Shown one piece after another: positions 1 through 8,538 of a stretch of DNA of 64,000 nt. The DNA lies in contig JBKAHA010000001.1 of the NCBI GenBank assembly GCA_046290675.1, positions 682,001 to 746,000 of the forward strand, written 5' to 3'. The notes below the pieces were generated by a model. The model was not told where the DNA came from, made no database searches, and saw nothing but the letters and a program-made list of their open reading frames with translations. Position numbers and translations under genes: made by a program. This DNA comes from Aureliella sp046290675 (GTDB lineage: Bacteria > Planctomycetota > Planctomycetia > Pirellulales > Pirellulaceae). The first letter of the stretch is position 1. Every line of letters begins with the position of its first letter.

Positions 1-891
1 CTGGTCATCTTCTGGGGATGCAACCCGGCGGAATCCCACCCGCGACACAGCGAAAGGTACTCCGTCACTGCGAAAGGGAAATTTCGCCCAGCAGGTCGTG
101 ACGACCGCAAAGTCGTCATGATTGGCGACGCGAACAATCTGGACGAGTGGAAGATTGACGACGCGGGCACTGAACCCGATTTACGTGTCGCGGTTCCCAC
201 AGGCACCGACTACGAAGTCCTATCGCAACTCACCCATGCCTTGCGGCTCGGCGACGACACCTTACTCTCCGATCTCCCCGAGGAATGGCAGGAACTAGCC
301 GCCTTAGTCCGTGCGAGCCAGTACGGGATCATCTTTTTCGGCCTGGGTCTGGCCGAAACGGGCGCATGGGGAGGCACTCGGCGCAGTGGCACAGGCCATA
401 TTAACGTGGCCGCTCTGTTGCATCTCGTTGCTCAGCTGAACGCAGTCACTCGCTTTTCGGCTCGACGAATGCGTCTCCAAGGCGATGTCTCGGGAGCAGA
501 CAACGTACTTTGCTGGCAGTCCACTTACCCCTTTTCCGTCGACTATTCACGTGGCTACCCTCGCTACAACCCAGGGGAGTATACGGCCAATGAACTCCTT
601 GAACGTGGGGACACCGACTGTGTTTTGTTGGTCGGAGCAGAAACGATTCCGTATTTCACCGAACTTGCGAAAGAGAATCTAAAAAAGACTCCAACCATTC
701 TCTTGGATTACCCGAACAATCGAAGTGTCATCAGCCCAACCGTTTCGTTTGCCACGGCCGTGTATGGCATCCACGCAAGAGCGACCGCGTACCGGATGGA
801 CAACGTCCCACTTACCCTCCAGAAGTTAACAGAATCAAAACTACCAACGGACGAGATGGTTCTAAGGGATCTGCTACAACAATTGAAGTAA
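1..891 (+). CDS. fhcB: Formylmethanofuran dehydrogenase subunit B (FwdB/FhcB-like), 3' part
   Basis: The reading frame is open from the first base, so the gene begins outside the window; the last 296 residues are present. The first visible residues include the motif WGCNPAESHPRH followed by ERYS, which I recognise as the conserved WGxNPxxSHPRHxxRYS block of formylmethanofuran dehydrogenase subunit B, a molybdopterin-type oxidoreductase subunit. In methanogens the enzyme makes formyl-methanofuran; in methylotrophs and planctomycetes the Fhc complex works in the hydrolytic direction of tetrahydromethanopterin-linked C1 transfer, releasing formate. The C-terminal part holds Rossmann-like stretches (VLLVGAETIPYF) typical of the family. 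The molybdopterin-ligand Cys/Sec lies upstream of the window and cannot be checked. The next gene on this strand starts about 70 bp later and is unrelated, so this is probably the end of the C1 unit. Confidence 0.85.
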   Translation: MVIFWGCNPAESHPRHSERYSVTAKGKFRPAGRDDRKVVMIGDANNLDEWKIDDAGTEPDLRVAVPTGTDYEVLSQLTHALRLGDDTLLSDLPEEWQELAALVRASQYGIIFFGLGLAETGAWGGTRRSGTGHINVAALLHLVAQLNAVTRFSARRMRLQGDVSGADNVLCWQSTYPFSVDYSRGYPRYNPGEYTANELLERGDTDCVLLVGAETIPYFTELAKENLKKTPTILLDYPNNRSVISPTVSFATAVYGIHARATAYRMDNVPLTLQKLTESKLPTDEMVLRDLLQQLK

Positions 892-962
892 TCATGCGGG
901 GCTACGGTGCACCCCATGCGACGACTCATTGATTATCAGTTTGCCTTTTCGAGAACCGATTG

Positions 963-2744
963 ATGACTCATCTAGCTTCTGTCTCGTTTTCACGCTTCCA
1001 AGCGTTTCACTCGCGTTCACCAAAAGCGACTTCTGTTGCGGAAGCGCTAGCGGGGATGGCCCTGCTGCTTGCAACAGTAAACCCGGCTGTGTTCCAAACG
1101 GTGACGCCAGCATTAGTTGTTGAAGACAGGCAAATAGACGCGGAGACGTTGCCGACGGAAACGGAGATTGATCGCTATGTGAACGAACCGGATGCCAGCT
1201 ACAAATGGAAAATAGTCAACCAGGTGAATACGCCTGGCGGCAGCTACGTTTCGGTACGATTCACTTCGCAAACCTGGCTGACTAAGGCCGAAGTCGACAA
1301 GCCGCAATGGGAACACCGGCTTGAGCTGATGATACCTTCCAAGCCAGCGTCCAACGTAGCGTTGCTTTGGATCGGCGGAGGCAGTCGGAATGGCCTGCAC
1401 GAAATTCGCAGTGCCCCACCGCAAAAACTGGTCCAACTTGCTGCCGCGAGTAACTCGGTTGTCGCCGAACTTTCGATGGTCCCCAATCAACCACTGGTGT
1501 TTCACGGTGATGGTGTTGAACGCAAAGAAGATGATCTGATCGGGTATACCTGGGACCAATTCTTGAAGACGGGCAAAGCGAGGTGGTTGGCTCGAAATGC
1601 AATGGTCAAGAGCGCGGTACGTGCCATGGACACGGTCACCGCAGTGACAGACGAAGTCGCAATGCACAAGATCGAAGAGTTTGTCGTCGCGGGAGCCTCC
1701 AAACGGGGATGGACTACTTGGCTAACGGGGGCAATGGACGAGCGCGTCGTGGGAATCGTTCCCATCGTGATTGACGTACTCAATACAAACGAGTCGATGA
1801 GGCACCATTTCGCTGCATACGGATACTGGGCACCGGCGGTCGGCAATTATGTTCAGCATCACGTCATGGAACGCATGGACGACCCGAGAACCAAGGAACT
1901 CTACCAGCTCGTCGATCCGTACTATTATCGTCATCGCCTAAGGATGCCGAAGCTAATTCTAAATGCATCGGGCGATCAATTCTTCCTGCCTGATTCCTCT
2001 CAATTCTATTGGGATGACCTCCAGGGCCCCAAGTGTTTGCGATATGTGCCCAATGCCGACCACAGTCTTGATGGCACCGATGCTTTATCGACACTGGCAG
2101 CTTTCTACAACCGCTTACTCCAGGGCAAAGATTTACCCGACCTACGTTGGAGCGTTGAAGATGGCCTGCTAATCGCCCGCTCCAGCGAAGCTCCAAAGAT
2201 GGTCAAAGCGTACGCCGCAACCAACCCAACCAATCGTGATTTCCGGCTCGAAACCTTGGGTCCCGAATACATCAGCTCCGTAGTATCAGCACTGCCAAAT
2301 GGTTCCTATTGCATGCCACTCCGAAAGCCCCAAAAGGGCTGGGCCGCGGCGTTCCTGGAGTTCACCTACGAAGACGAATCATCATCAACGCCTCTCAAAC
2401 TAACCACTTCGGTCTACGTAACACCAGACATTTTGCCATTCGCGGACCGGCCCCCAACAGCCAATCCAAGTGTGACGGTCAAAGCCATCTTCGCCGATAC
2501 GGACCGAGCGACTCGCGTCCTAGAGAAAGCAAAAATCCTATTCCCGTCCTCGGTTAGCTCCACCGATCTTGCGACAGAACAGGACGAAGAGACGATTTAT
2601 TTGAACTGGGTCGGTGAGGAGCCGGCCCGTGAGATTGGACAAGTCATGGAGTGGCTCGAGCAGCAGAAGGCTTCGCAAGTGCAGTTGCAATTGGAAGCTG
2701 GGCGTCACATCACAACCACGGCCCCCGAACCGGCTCTCAAATAA
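963..2744 (+). CDS. PhoPQ-activated pathogenicity-related protein (PqaA-type alpha/beta hydrolase)
   Basis: A 593-residue protein matching the PhoPQ_related family (PF10142). A TTG codon directly precedes the chosen ATG and could also be used. A hydrophobic stretch around residues 25-45 (AGMALLLATVNPAV) suggests export. The hydrolase core shows the nucleophile elbow GASKRGW (Ser near 246), then an NASGDQFF block with the likely acid Asp, and NADHSLDG with the likely catalytic His. The conserved VPIVIDVLN segment lies between them. Family members in enterobacteria are PhoP/PhoQ-regulated secreted or membrane proteins of unclear substrate; in planctomycetes they occur in many copies and may act as esterases or amidases. 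The natural substrate cannot be told from sequence. It lies between a C1 gene and a cytochrome, with no obvious functional link. Confidence 0.85.
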   Translation: MTHLASVSFSRFQAFHSRSPKATSVAEALAGMALLLATVNPAVFQTVTPALVVEDRQIDAETLPTETEIDRYVNEPDASYKWKIVNQVNTPGGSYVSVRFTSQTWLTKAEVDKPQWEHRLELMIPSKPASNVALLWIGGGSRNGLHEIRSAPPQKLVQLAAASNSVVAELSMVPNQPLVFHGDGVERKEDDLIGYTWDQFLKTGKARWLARNAMVKSAVRAMDTVTAVTDEVAMHKIEEFVVAGASKRGWTTWLTGAMDERVVGIVPIVIDVLNTNESMRHHFAAYGYWAPAVGNYVQHHVMERMDDPRTKELYQLVDPYYYRHRLRMPKLILNASGDQFFLPDSSQFYWDDLQGPKCLRYVPNADHSLDGTDALSTLAAFYNRLLQGKDLPDLRWSVEDGLLIARSSEAPKMVKAYAATNPTNRDFRLETLGPEYISSVVSALPNGSYCMPLRKPQKGWAAAFLEFTYEDESSSTPLKLTTSVYVTPDILPFADRPPTANPSVTVKAIFADTDRATRVLEKAKILFPSSVSSTDLATEQDEETIYLNWVGEEPAREIGQVMEWLEQQKASQVQLQLEAGRHITTTAPEPALK

Positions 2745-2916
2745 ACCGGTTCCGCGGCCGTCCCGAAGCGAACGGAGTCGGAAACATTCTTTTGCCAATC
2801 CCGTGCTTTACGCGACTCTAAAGTCCCCCGTAAAGCAGCCATCTCTTGCTGCTGCCAATTTGTTCACCGTGGATCTTCCCGTTGAATTTCCACAGAGTTA
2901 CTTCAGCGTCAAAGCA

Positions 2917-4488
2917 ATGTACGAAAACTCAATTGCGATTCTTGCTAATTTGGCCCCTCGCGAGCATCCTCTACGACGTCAGACATATTACTGTTGGCTC
3001 TCTCTAGTCCCGTTTGTACTCATTGTCTGGAGTTCCAGCTTCGCTTCGATGGGCTCCGCTTTTGATGGGGGCGGCACAGACTCCCGAGAAGCAGAAACGG
3101 AATCATCGAGCGATCAGTCGGACCAAGGTTTTCGTGCAGACCCCGCGGAAGGCTACCGGCTGCTTACGACAAAGGCGTACCTTCCAGCTCACTTCGATGA
3201 AGAGTCCGTCGCAAACGTGTGGAAAGCCTGGCCAGAACCATTGCAATCCATGGCTCGGAACTCGACAGAGGAAGAGCGTCGAGCGTTAATCTTTGAACGG
3301 TACGGATTCACCGAACGGCTCGACTACGAAACCGGTCTTCCAGACGGCTCCGGCAAACCGCTTCAATACGTCGTTTCCGAAGACGGCGGCTGGTCGATGA
3401 ACTGTTTCGCCTGTCACGGGGGAACGATTTTGGGCCAGTCCGTGCCAGGAGCCCCTAACCACCGGTTTGCTTTTGAGCTGTTCGCAAAAGAGATCAGGGA
3501 AAGCAAAGTGAAACGCGGCCGACCGCTGAACTCGTTTGATTTCGGTTCACTACTAATGCCGTTGGGACGCACACGCGGGACCACCAATGCGGTCATGTTC
3601 GGCGTAGGGCTCATGCACTATCGCGATGAGAACCTCAATGTAATCAGTGGCAAACTGCCTCCGCGGTTCACACATCATGATATGGACGCGCCGCCGTGGT
3701 GGTACTTTCGCAAACGTCCGCGAATGTATATCGACGGCTTCGCGGAAAAAGGGCACCGCGGACTACTTCAGTTCATGATGGTAGAAGAGAACGACGCGGA
3801 CACACTCAAGAACTGGGAATCCGACTTCCGACACATCTACGCCTTCCTCGCCTCGCTTGAGGTCCCAAAATACCCAGGACCAGTCGACGAAAATCAAGCG
3901 AACGCAGGACATCAACTTTTTGAGCAGCATTGTTCAGAATGCCACGGTTCCTATAACTCCACATCGCAATTATTCGACGAGGTGCAGGCGTCTTACCCCA
4001 GCCGAAGGATTCCATTGGATGAGATTGGCACCGATCCAGTCCGGTTAACAGCACTCCGTTCGGAAGGCAGAGAGAAATACGCTCGCAGCTGGTTCACCTA
4101 TTACGGCCAAGAGGAAACCGAAACGGAGCCGGATGGCTATGTTGCCCCACCCCTCGACGGCGTTTGGGCGAGCGCACCGTATTTTCACAATGGAAGTGTG
4201 CCAACGTTATGGGGTGTACTCGACAGCAAATCCAGACCGAGCCGTTGGCGACATCGGATGTCGTTGGACGGAACTGAAGACCGCAATTTTGACGAGAAAG
4301 AAATCGGCTTGGCTCACGAAGTGCTCGCCCAGAACCCCGTGATCGAGCAGGGACGAGGAGAAGTCTTGGATGCGGGAGAAATCTTCGATACACGAAAATT
4401 CGGAAAGAGCAACGCGGGCCATACGTTTCCCGATCCGCTTTCCGATCTCAAAAAACGCCAACTCCTGGAATACTTAAAGACACTCTAA
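2917..4488 (+). CDS. Di-haem c-type cytochrome, peroxidase/RoxA-like
   Basis: A 523-residue exported cytochrome. The frame is open upstream into the preceding gene, but ATG 2917 gives a protein with a hydrophobic export segment at about residues 27-46. Two haem c motifs are visible: CFACH near residue 163 and CSECH near 339. The block APYFHNGSVPTLWGVL near residue 420 is typical of the di-haem cytochrome c peroxidase/MauG superfamily, where it packs against the second haem. The protein is longer than classical CcpA (about 330 aa) and has an N-terminal extension, a size closer to RoxA-type rubber oxygenases; I cannot tell the two apart without alignment. It probably acts in the periplasm. It follows the PqaA-like gene by 172 bp in the same direction and may or may not share a transcript. 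Confidence 0.8.
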   Translation: MYENSIAILANLAPREHPLRRQTYYCWLSLVPFVLIVWSSSFASMGSAFDGGGTDSREAETESSSDQSDQGFRADPAEGYRLLTTKAYLPAHFDEESVANVWKAWPEPLQSMARNSTEEERRALIFERYGFTERLDYETGLPDGSGKPLQYVVSEDGGWSMNCFACHGGTILGQSVPGAPNHRFAFELFAKEIRESKVKRGRPLNSFDFGSLLMPLGRTRGTTNAVMFGVGLMHYRDENLNVISGKLPPRFTHHDMDAPPWWYFRKRPRMYIDGFAEKGHRGLLQFMMVEENDADTLKNWESDFRHIYAFLASLEVPKYPGPVDENQANAGHQLFEQHCSECHGSYNSTSQLFDEVQASYPSRRIPLDEIGTDPVRLTALRSEGREKYARSWFTYYGQEETETEPDGYVAPPLDGVWASAPYFHNGSVPTLWGVLDSKSRPSRWRHRMSLDGTEDRNFDEKEIGLAHEVLAQNPVIEQGRGEVLDAGEIFDTRKFGKSNAGHTFPDPLSDLKKRQLLEYLKTL

Positions 4489-4842
4489 GATCGCAAACTT
4501 GGGATCTTGACTGCAATACTGTGTCTGGCCACTCCTCCATTGGCTCGCCCCTTCCAAAGGCAGACAAAACAGTATTCACCTGCCGTGCGTGCATTGCCAA
4601 TCGGAGTTTCAAGTTTGGGCATGAGCCGCGACGCGTGAGCGGCCGGGTTCGTCACGAAACCCGTTGCCAATAGGGCAGCGTTGGGCCAGCGGCTCAATGG
4701 CGAAAGCCTAGATTCAAACTTTGATTGGCGCTGTCTGTGCGTGGCAGAGATTTGGAGTACGCGTCTCTCTTCGCTACACTTAATCCCCATTACTTGCTTT
4801 GATCTAGAACCTAGTTTGCGAACCAAATACCACGAGTGTTCC
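4489..4842. other. Intergenic gap carrying a family I dispersed element
   Basis: A 354-bp gap without a convincing gene. A longer frame reads through part of it into the next gene, but its product resembles nothing. The central part (4597-4728) is a copy of the family I element described separately; the flanks show nothing I can interpret. Confidence 0.6.
4597..4728 (-). repeat. Family I MITE-like element, copy A
   Basis: About 132 bp. Its reverse complement matches 20990-21123 and 53043-53177 along almost the whole length, including the core GAGCCGCTGGCCCAACGCTG and a CTCACGCGTC block. The ends form an imperfect inverted repeat, CCAATCGGAGTTTCAAG at the left and a complementary CAAACTTTGATTGG at the right. 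No open reading frame of use lies inside, so it is a non-autonomous element or a structured intergenic repeat. Confidence 0.8.
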
Positions 4843-5229
4843 ATGGTGGACGAACAAGAGATTTCGCTGCAGCCAATTGAAGAGGAAGTCCAGCGTCGAC
4901 AACTGCAGCAGACTCAGCAACAGCTCCAGCGAGCAAAGGGCCGTCTTGCATACGAAGAGATTCTCGCGGATGAAGACAGAGCTCGAGAGCTGACTGTACG
5001 CGACCTGGGTTGCCAATTCTGCATCCGCCATATGCTCATCGCAACGTCGCTTGCAGCCGTTTCCGTAGCCGTTTTCTTGAAGGCTGGTCCGTACATGGGC
5101 GTCCCTATCGCTCTCCTCGCGACTTTTCTGGGCATCTATTACTTCGTCCACGATTGGCACCTGCAATTTGAAGCCGAAATACGCCGACGCAAACGCGAGT
5201 GGAATGTCAAGTACCAGGTAAAGAACTAA
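4843..5229 (+). CDS. Small membrane protein with N-terminal coiled coil
   Basis: A 128-residue protein that I do not recognise. Residues 10-50 are rich in Gln, Glu and Arg with heptad spacing and look like a coiled coil. Two hydrophobic helices follow at about 63-79 and 84-103, and the tail is short and basic (RRRKREW), which would favour a cytoplasmic C-terminus. ATG 4843 was chosen over an upstream in-frame start because the upstream part overlaps the family I element and has no protein-like composition. It is followed by a gene on the opposite strand (convergent, about 100 bp apart). No functional inference is possible. Confidence 0.65.
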   Translation: MVDEQEISLQPIEEEVQRRQLQQTQQQLQRAKGRLAYEEILADEDRARELTVRDLGCQFCIRHMLIATSLAAVSVAVFLKAGPYMGVPIALLATFLGIYYFVHDWHLQFEAEIRRRKREWNVKYQVKN

Positions 5230-5326
5230 AGTACTCCACCGCGCACGGCAAGAGTCTCCACAAGGCGACTCCGTTACTTGGCCTCCCCATTCAAAGGCCG
5301 CGAAGCAGCGCGTTACCCAATCTGAG

Positions 5327-6883
5327 TTACGCGCCGACGTTCCAACGTAGAAGCCGACGCAGAATTCCTTTGCTGGTGGGCGTAAGCTTGGTTCGATTGA
5401 ATTGATCGCCTAGCTTTCGAATCGCTTCACCTTGAGTCGGGTAGGGGTGGATAGTAGAAGCAATCTTTCCCAGTCCGATCCCGTGCTTCATCGCGACCGT
5501 CAGCTCCGAGATTAAGTCTCCTGCGTTCTCAGCCACGATCGTCGCCCCGACGATTTGGTCCGTCCCCTTCTTGGTGTGCACTTTGACAAAACCTTCATCC
5601 TGCCCGTCCAAAATCGCTCGATCCACGTGAGACATTGACTGGACATAGGTGTCTACCGAGCCTTCAGCCTCATGGCCGTAAACGCCAACATGAGCCACTT
5701 CGGGTGATGTGTACGTCGCCCAAGGAATCAGCAGATCGCTGGCTTTCTTTCGTCCGAACGGTCCCAACGCGAACAGGGCATTTTGGATGACGATCCGCGC
5801 CATAAAGTCCGCTGCATGCGTGAATTTGAATCGCGAGCAGACGTCGCCCGCCGCGTAGATGTTCGGATTGGTCGTTTGCAAGTGATCATTCACTTGCACG
5901 CCCTCGCGACCAAAATCGACGCCGACCGCCTGCAGATTAAGTTCATCCACGTACGGAGCGCGGCCAACCGCGACGAGCAACTGATCAACGGAGTACTCTT
6001 CACGGTCTTCTTGCGCATTGCGCTGGGTCACACTGACCAGCTTCTGGACGCCCTCACTTCGGATCTGCATGTCACTCGCATGGAGAACCATCCGAACGCC
6101 GTCGCGTTCGAGTTGTTCGCCAACGATGCGTCCGGCTTCAGGATCTTCTCGAGGCAACACATGCCCGTTGCGTTCGAACAGAACGACATCGCTGCCCAAC
6201 CGAGCGAAGGCTTGCGCCATTTCCGAACCAATAGGACCGCTACCAATGATGCCCATGCGTTTCGGTAACTCGGTCAACGAGAACACTGTCTCATTCGTGA
6301 GATAGTCGACCTCTTCTAGTCCAGGAATTGGAGGTGCCGACGCGCGGGCGCCACTTGCGATTACCGCCTTCTTGTAACTCAGCGTTCGCGTCTCGCCGTT
6401 TTGACGAGTCACCTGAATCGTTCCGTTTGATTCGAAGGATCCTTGGCCAAAGTAGACGTCCACTCCGAGATCGCGGAACCGAGCCGCCGAATCCGCCGGA
6501 CTAATTTGGGCTCGCAATTTCCGCATCCGCTCCATCGCTTTTTCAAAACTGACGGATGCTCCGTGTCCATCCGATTGCCGACGATCATCTGGAGCGAGTT
6601 CCGCTGCGTCGCGCACGGTTGCTGCCACTCGGGCGGCGTGCAGAATACCTTTTGATGGAACACAGCCAACGTTCAGGCAATCCCCGCCCATCAGTTCGCG
6701 CTCAATCAATGCAACTCTTGCACCTAGCCCCGCCGCGCCAGCCGCAGTGACGAGACCCGCTGTGCCGGCACCAATCACAACCAAGTGATAAGGCTGGCTC
6801 GGCTCGGGATTGCTCCAGTCTTCCGGATGCACATTCTGAGCCAACGTTTGGTTGTGCTGATCAAGTGGTTCAAGGGCTTTCAT
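5327..6883 (-). CDS. MerA-like pyridine nucleotide-disulfide oxidoreductase
   Basis: A 518-residue flavoprotein. FAD-binding motif VVIGAGTAGL at 35-44, redox-active disulfide CLNVGC (Cys69/Cys74) within GGDCLNVGCVPSK, NAD(P)H-binding GIIGSGPIGSE near 213, second FAD motif YAAGDVC near 345, and the dimerisation-domain HPYPTQGE near 480 that supplies the His/Glu pair. The overall pattern is that of mercuric reductase-like proteins, but the N-terminal HMA domain and the C-terminal Cys pair of true MerA are absent, so Hg(II) reduction is not supported. A general disulfide or quinone reductase role is more likely. It lies about 120 bp downstream of a TVP38/TMEM64 gene on the same strand, a pairing also common in cyanobacteria and proteobacteria, which suggests joint work at the membrane. 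Confidence 0.85.
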   Translation of the reverse strand: MKALEPLDQHNQTLAQNVHPEDWSNPEPSQPYHLVVIGAGTAGLVTAAGAAGLGARVALIERELMGGDCLNVGCVPSKGILHAARVAATVRDAAELAPDDRRQSDGHGASVSFEKAMERMRKLRAQISPADSAARFRDLGVDVYFGQGSFESNGTIQVTRQNGETRTLSYKKAVIASGARASAPPIPGLEEVDYLTNETVFSLTELPKRMGIIGSGPIGSEMAQAFARLGSDVVLFERNGHVLPREDPEAGRIVGEQLERDGVRMVLHASDMQIRSEGVQKLVSVTQRNAQEDREEYSVDQLLVAVGRAPYVDELNLQAVGVDFGREGVQVNDHLQTTNPNIYAAGDVCSRFKFTHAADFMARIVIQNALFALGPFGRKKASDLLIPWATYTSPEVAHVGVYGHEAEGSVDTYVQSMSHVDRAILDGQDEGFVKVHTKKGTDQIVGATIVAENAGDLISELTVAMKHGIGLGKIASTIHPYPTQGEAIRKLGDQFNRTKLTPTSKGILRRLLRWNVGA

Positions 6884-7003
6884 GGATTGCTATTTCAGAT
6901 TGGGAAACGATCAGGACGGAAATCAAATCAGAGAATCAAGGACGGCATCTCATCGCAGGCAACACTGCCAGATACGAGCATTCGAATGGCCCAATCGCCC
7001 GCT

Positions 7004-7828
7004 CTACAATGCCGAAGCGCCCTTCCGAATGGAATGGACCAGAGGCATCAACCGGCGAACGACAATGGGAAACAGCCCGAGCAAAGAAAAGGCAATCACG
7101 AATTGGGTCATTTGAGCCGGAGTGAACACGGAATTCACGCCGTCTTTTGCGAGAGCCTCTAATCCGGGCACCCGACTGCCCGCGTACACATAGACGAAGG
7201 TCCCCGCCAACATGCCGACTTGGCTGACCCACCAAAACGTCCAAACGCGAATGGAGGTCAGCCCCATCACCGCATTGATCACAAAAAAAGGAACCGCTGG
7301 AATAAGACGAAGCGTGAATAGATAAAACGCGCCTTCGCTCTCCAGTGATCTATCGAAACTGCGTAGCCGCTCACCGAATCGCGACTGAATGGAATCTCGT
7401 AAAAAGTAGCGGCTCATCAAGAACGCGATCGTAGCTCCGGTCGTCGAGGCAAAACTGACAAGGACTAGTCCGTCACGAAGACCAAAATACCATCCGTAGA
7501 CCAACGTCAGAACGGCGGCCCCCGGCAATGAGAATCCCGTGATCGCGACGTAGATCGCAAAGGCGACGCCGAACACCAGCCACGGATGCGCTGTCTGATA
7601 GTCACGCAACGCTTGTTCTCGCGCTGCCAGTGACTCCAGCGAAAGCAGATCGCCAAACCACCAATAGCCGAGCCCCACCAACCCCACTAGCACAGCCAGC
7701 ACGATCCATTTCGCATGACCAGTCGCGTTCCCTGAACCGACGGCAACCGCATGATCGCTCTGATTGGCCTCGCCGGAGTTTTCTTGTGGACTAAACGACA
7801 TGTCGGAACGAGTCGTCGATTCGTTCAT
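7004..7828 (-). CDS. TVP38/TMEM64 (DedA-like, SNARE-associated) membrane protein
   Basis: A 274-residue integral membrane protein. After a polar N-terminus of about 37 residues come a first helix at roughly 38-58, the SNARE_assoc core with GFSLPGAAVLTLVYGWYFG and the conserved Gly-rich ASTTGATIAFLMSRY segment, and two more hydrophobic helices ending in YVYAGSR. Family members (YdjX/YdjZ in E. coli) are proposed lipid scramblases or transport-like proteins of the DedA superfamily. The gene lies upstream of the MerA-like flavoprotein on the same strand, so they are probably one operon with this gene first. ATG 7828 is the first start; internal ATGs near residue 10 are also possible. Confidence 0.85.
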   Translation of the reverse strand: MNESTTRSDMSFSPQENSGEANQSDHAVAVGSGNATGHAKWIVLAVLVGLVGLGYWWFGDLLSLESLAAREQALRDYQTAHPWLVFGVAFAIYVAITGFSLPGAAVLTLVYGWYFGLRDGLVLVSFASTTGATIAFLMSRYFLRDSIQSRFGERLRSFDRSLESEGAFYLFTLRLIPAVPFFVINAVMGLTSIRVWTFWWVSQVGMLAGTFVYVYAGSRVPGLEALAKDGVNSVFTPAQMTQFVIAFSLLGLFPIVVRRLMPLVHSIRKGASAL

Positions 7829-8538
7829 GGTGATAGCTCTTTATGGATTGCTCGCCGTCTGGATCTAGCCGAATTTCATTGCCACCGGCGTTACCCATAC
7901 GACGCTCGAACGCCCGCCTAGATTACAGATTCCCCAACTTTTTCGAACTAGAGCTGCGAAAATGGCCCGGCCTGAAAAATGTACCATTTCGCCAGCGGGG
8001 CAATTGCGGGGGAATCGACACCTCAATACATAGAGCTTGATTCGGTATTGCTGTAGCCCCACCAACCTGCGGGCAATCCATGTTTTGCCTGGGCGGAACG
8101 ACTTCAGGTCGATAAGTCAAACGCGAATTTGCTTCAAGTTCTAGTCCCCATCGTCTGGATCCTTTCGGCGGGGCTCAGTGAGCCATTGTTTGACGGGACT
8201 CAACTTTGGCTCTCGGGCCTCCGAAATCCTTGTTTCCAAACCAGGAATCGGGAACGCCCGGAACCCGGCAAGCGTTTCTTACACTGGACATCTGAGCATG
8301 GACCGAACTGGCCTCAAGTCTCTCAAGCTCACTGGATTGGGGTTCTCGTTCGCATCCGAGTATCAAAATGCTCGGAATTTGAACGATTTTGTAAAAAGTT
8401 ATCCCCGATTCCTAAGAACTCGCTTCCCAGTGGTTCTACTCAATAGAGTTCGATTGCTTGCCCCAATCCCATGGCACGGTGCTCCGGCAGCGTACCTACG
8501 ACGGAGAGACTGACTCAGGTGAAGCACGCAACCCCATC
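7829..8538. other. Divergent intergenic region, no gene recognised
   Basis: About 710 bp between the divergent TVP38 gene and the ECF sigma gene. Short frames exist on both strands, but their products are low in protein-like character and match nothing known to me. The region should hold the promoters of both flanking transcription units; I could not identify a clear -35/-10 pair or an ECF-type promoter by eye. Confidence 0.5.

Noticed and set aside
5317..5328. CCAATCTGAGTT, similar to the element ends
   Set aside because: Only one end and part of the motif are present, with no matching partner or interior; it could be chance.
5783..6268. A 161-residue plus-strand frame
   Set aside because: Lies wholly within the MerA-like gene on the other strand, whose motifs are unmistakable.
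5327..6883. True mercuric reductase with mercury resistance operon
   Set aside because: No HMA domain, no C-terminal vicinal cysteines, and no merR/merT/merP nearby.
8129..8513. Two overlapping plus-strand frames before the sigma gene
   Set aside because: No recognisable motif, and the two overlap each other; more likely upstream regulatory sequence.
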